Below, in pieces: positions 33,889 through 34,727 of a stretch of DNA of 34,727 nucleotides (the stretch's first letter is position 1; every line of letters begins with the position of its first letter). A program made the translations under genes and the position numbers. The notes beneath the pieces were generated by a model. It was not told the DNA's origin and made no database searches. It saw only the letters and a program-made list of their open reading frames with translations. This DNA comes from JANQRV01 sp964533785 (GTDB lineage: Bacteria > Bacteroidota > Bacteroidia > Chitinophagales > Saprospiraceae). The stretch covers positions 1 to 34,727 of the forward strand of contig CAZHNG010000021.1 in the NCBI GenBank assembly GCA_964533785.1. Direction: 5' to 3'.

Positions 33889-34488
33889 ACAAAATTTTTC
33901 CAGATATTGGTCCGCGATGTCTACTTTCAGCGATTTTACCATCTTCCAATCAGCGCAGGCTTTATCAAGTTCCTCCAGTTGAAGGTAAGCCATGCCCCGG
34001 TTAAAGTAACCGAATGGCTGCTTGGGGGCTAGTAAAATACTGATCGACAAATCCACTACGCCCTCTTCGATCTGTTTTAATCTGACCTTGGCAGCTCCGC
34101 GCTCCAGGTAAGCTTCGTAATAGCCCGGATTGGCCATTACTGCCCGGGAGTAGTATTTAACAGCTTCGTGGAAGTTTTCCTGCCGGAATAGATTATTGGC
34201 TAAATTATAATAAGTGGTAGCATCGGATAATTGAGGTACCTGCGCGGGAGGCAGTATCAATTCCAGCAGCCGGGTAGCGATCTTGTTGTATTCCATGGAG
34301 AGCTCTTCCACGGGGGTGATCCCTTTGTCAGCCTGGTCCTGCAGTCTTGTGATTTGCTGGAGGAAGTATTCAGCTACCGTAATTTTAGCGGGATCTTCCA
34401 ATTGTTCTACAATAAGCGTCGCTGCTTTTTTTAGATCATATTGAATGATTAATTCTTCTATTTCTTTTTGGACTTTATTTGGCAACAT
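33883..34488 (-). CDS. EAD11-like domain plus TPR protein
   Basis: A 201-residue cytosolic protein. Residues ~1-75 (KEIEELIIQYDLKKAATLIV, ... DKGITPVEELSMEYNKIATR) have the look of an effector-associated domain of the EAD11 type, with the G-[IT]-x3-EE and E-x-NKIA-x2-LLELI pattern I remember for it. Residues ~90-200 form three TPR repeats (YYNLANNLFRQENFHEAVKY, AYLERGAAKVRLKQIEEGVV, GYFNRGMAYLQLEELDKACA). EADs are adaptor modules of NTP-dependent conflict systems, but here no effector is visible in the window. The ATG at 34488 is used; a TTG at 34491 precedes it. It overlaps the upstream gene by 14 bases, so the two are likely co-transcribed. Confidence 0.75.
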   Translation of the reverse strand: MLPNKVQKEIEELIIQYDLKKAATLIVEQLEDPAKITVAEYFLQQITRLQDQADKGITPVEELSMEYNKIATRLLELILPPAQVPQLSDATTYYNLANNLFRQENFHEAVKYYSRAVMANPGYYEAYLERGAAKVRLKQIEEGVVDLSISILLAPKQPFGYFNRGMAYLQLEELDKACADWKMVKSLKVDIADQYLEKFCR

Positions 34489-34727
34489 CAATCAGGGATT
34501 GTTTTTTCAATGGATATTTTAGCAAGTTGGGACTGGTTTGGGGCTTAGGTTGGGGAAAAACCTTTTTGACCACATACCTGCCACCAGAAGTAATACCTAT
34601 GCCTGCCAGCACCGTTTTGTAAATATTAAAACTACCGACGATAAAGCTACCATTATCAAAACCCAGGTTGAAAGTGAGATATCCCGTATTGGCATCCATA
34701 ACGTAGGCTCTTGTAAGCTGGCCTTTC
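34475..34727 (-). CDS. Partial gene, C-terminus only
   Basis: The frame is open to the window edge and ends at 34475. The visible C-terminal 84 or so residues (KGQLTRAYVMDANTGYLTFN, then LGFDNGSFIVGSFNIYKTVL) look beta-rich, with a basic-proline tail (FPQPKPQTSPNLLKYPLKKQ). I do not recognise the family. The first ATG in view (34699) is inside the continuing frame and is not a credible start. Its stop overlaps the start of the TPR gene by 14 bases. Confidence 0.6.
   Translation of the reverse strand, partial: KGQLTRAYVMDANTGYLTFNLGFDNGSFIVGSFNIYKTVLAGIGITSGGRYVVKKVFPQPKPQTSPNLLKYPLKKQSLIDVAK

Overview
The window looks like a draft chromosome segment of a Bacteroidota bacterium, probably from the Saprospiria (Lewinella/Haliscomenobacter type). 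This is inference from four things: AT-rich gene starts without clear Shine-Dalgarno sequences, a TAnnTTTG-type -7 box at the marR promoter, Bacteroidota-style proteins (a soluble hybrid histidine kinase fused to an AraC output, DUF6090, an EAD11-like TPR protein) and a large sugar catabolic gene set. Two runs of N (100 and 10) mark scaffold joins; one lies in a tandem repeat, the other inside a gene.

Layout. 1-5.5 kb (+): CBS-pair protein, lipoprotein, tandem universal stress protein, a lipoprotein sulfatase very like human N-sulfoglucosamine sulfohydrolase, a secreted beta-rich protein and a truncated VOC gene. 5.5-7.4 kb: KDPG/KDPGal-type aldolase and 2-dehydro-3-deoxygalactonokinase. 7.4-9.4 kb: a 180-bp tandem repeat, a DUF4287/DUF5655 protein and a 105-codon degenerate EF-Tu G-domain gene on the minus strand. 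9.4-13 kb: a soluble hybrid two-component regulator, then three truncated genes joined end to end (DUF1566 lipoprotein, DinB-like, YdeI-like). 13.3-15.2 kb: a Ro60/Rsr (TROVE + vWA) gene, preceded by a structured RNA that folds as a permuted tRNA-Gln mimic on a long stem, the architecture expected of a bacterial Y RNA. 15.4-21.2 kb: a zinc-ribbon membrane protein and a minus-strand TolC/adaptor/RND efflux operon. 21.4-22.9 kb: araA. 23-25.5 kb: a MarR regulator with a four-Cys tail, a secreted protein, a thioredoxin-like protein and a TfoX-like gene; three TTAGGnnnCCTAA palindromes tie the first three into one regulon. 25.5-28.8 kb: a STAS-like protein, a secreted metallophosphoesterase and a DUF6090 membrane protein. 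28.8-29.3 kb: a nested inverted-repeat element. 29.3-34.7 kb (minus): Na+/sugar symporter, araD, araB, an EAD11-like TPR protein and a partial gene.

How the genes work together. araA, araB and araD plus the symporter make a complete L-arabinose to D-xylulose-5-phosphate route, but araA is split from the rest by about 6.4 kb. The aldolase and DgoK are the lower steps of a 2-keto-3-deoxy sugar acid pathway. The sulfatase suggests use of sulfated glycans.

The most exciting item is the Ro60/Y-RNA pair at 13.37-15.14 kb: the RNA has an intact D, anticodon (TTG) and T arm, but the acceptor 5' strand is moved behind the 3' strand and joined by a GATA loop, and the RNA ends are carried by a separate 16-bp interrupted stem with a single bulged C. 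Next are the EF-Tu-like mini-gene that has lost its GTPase motifs and the self-contained MarR regulon.
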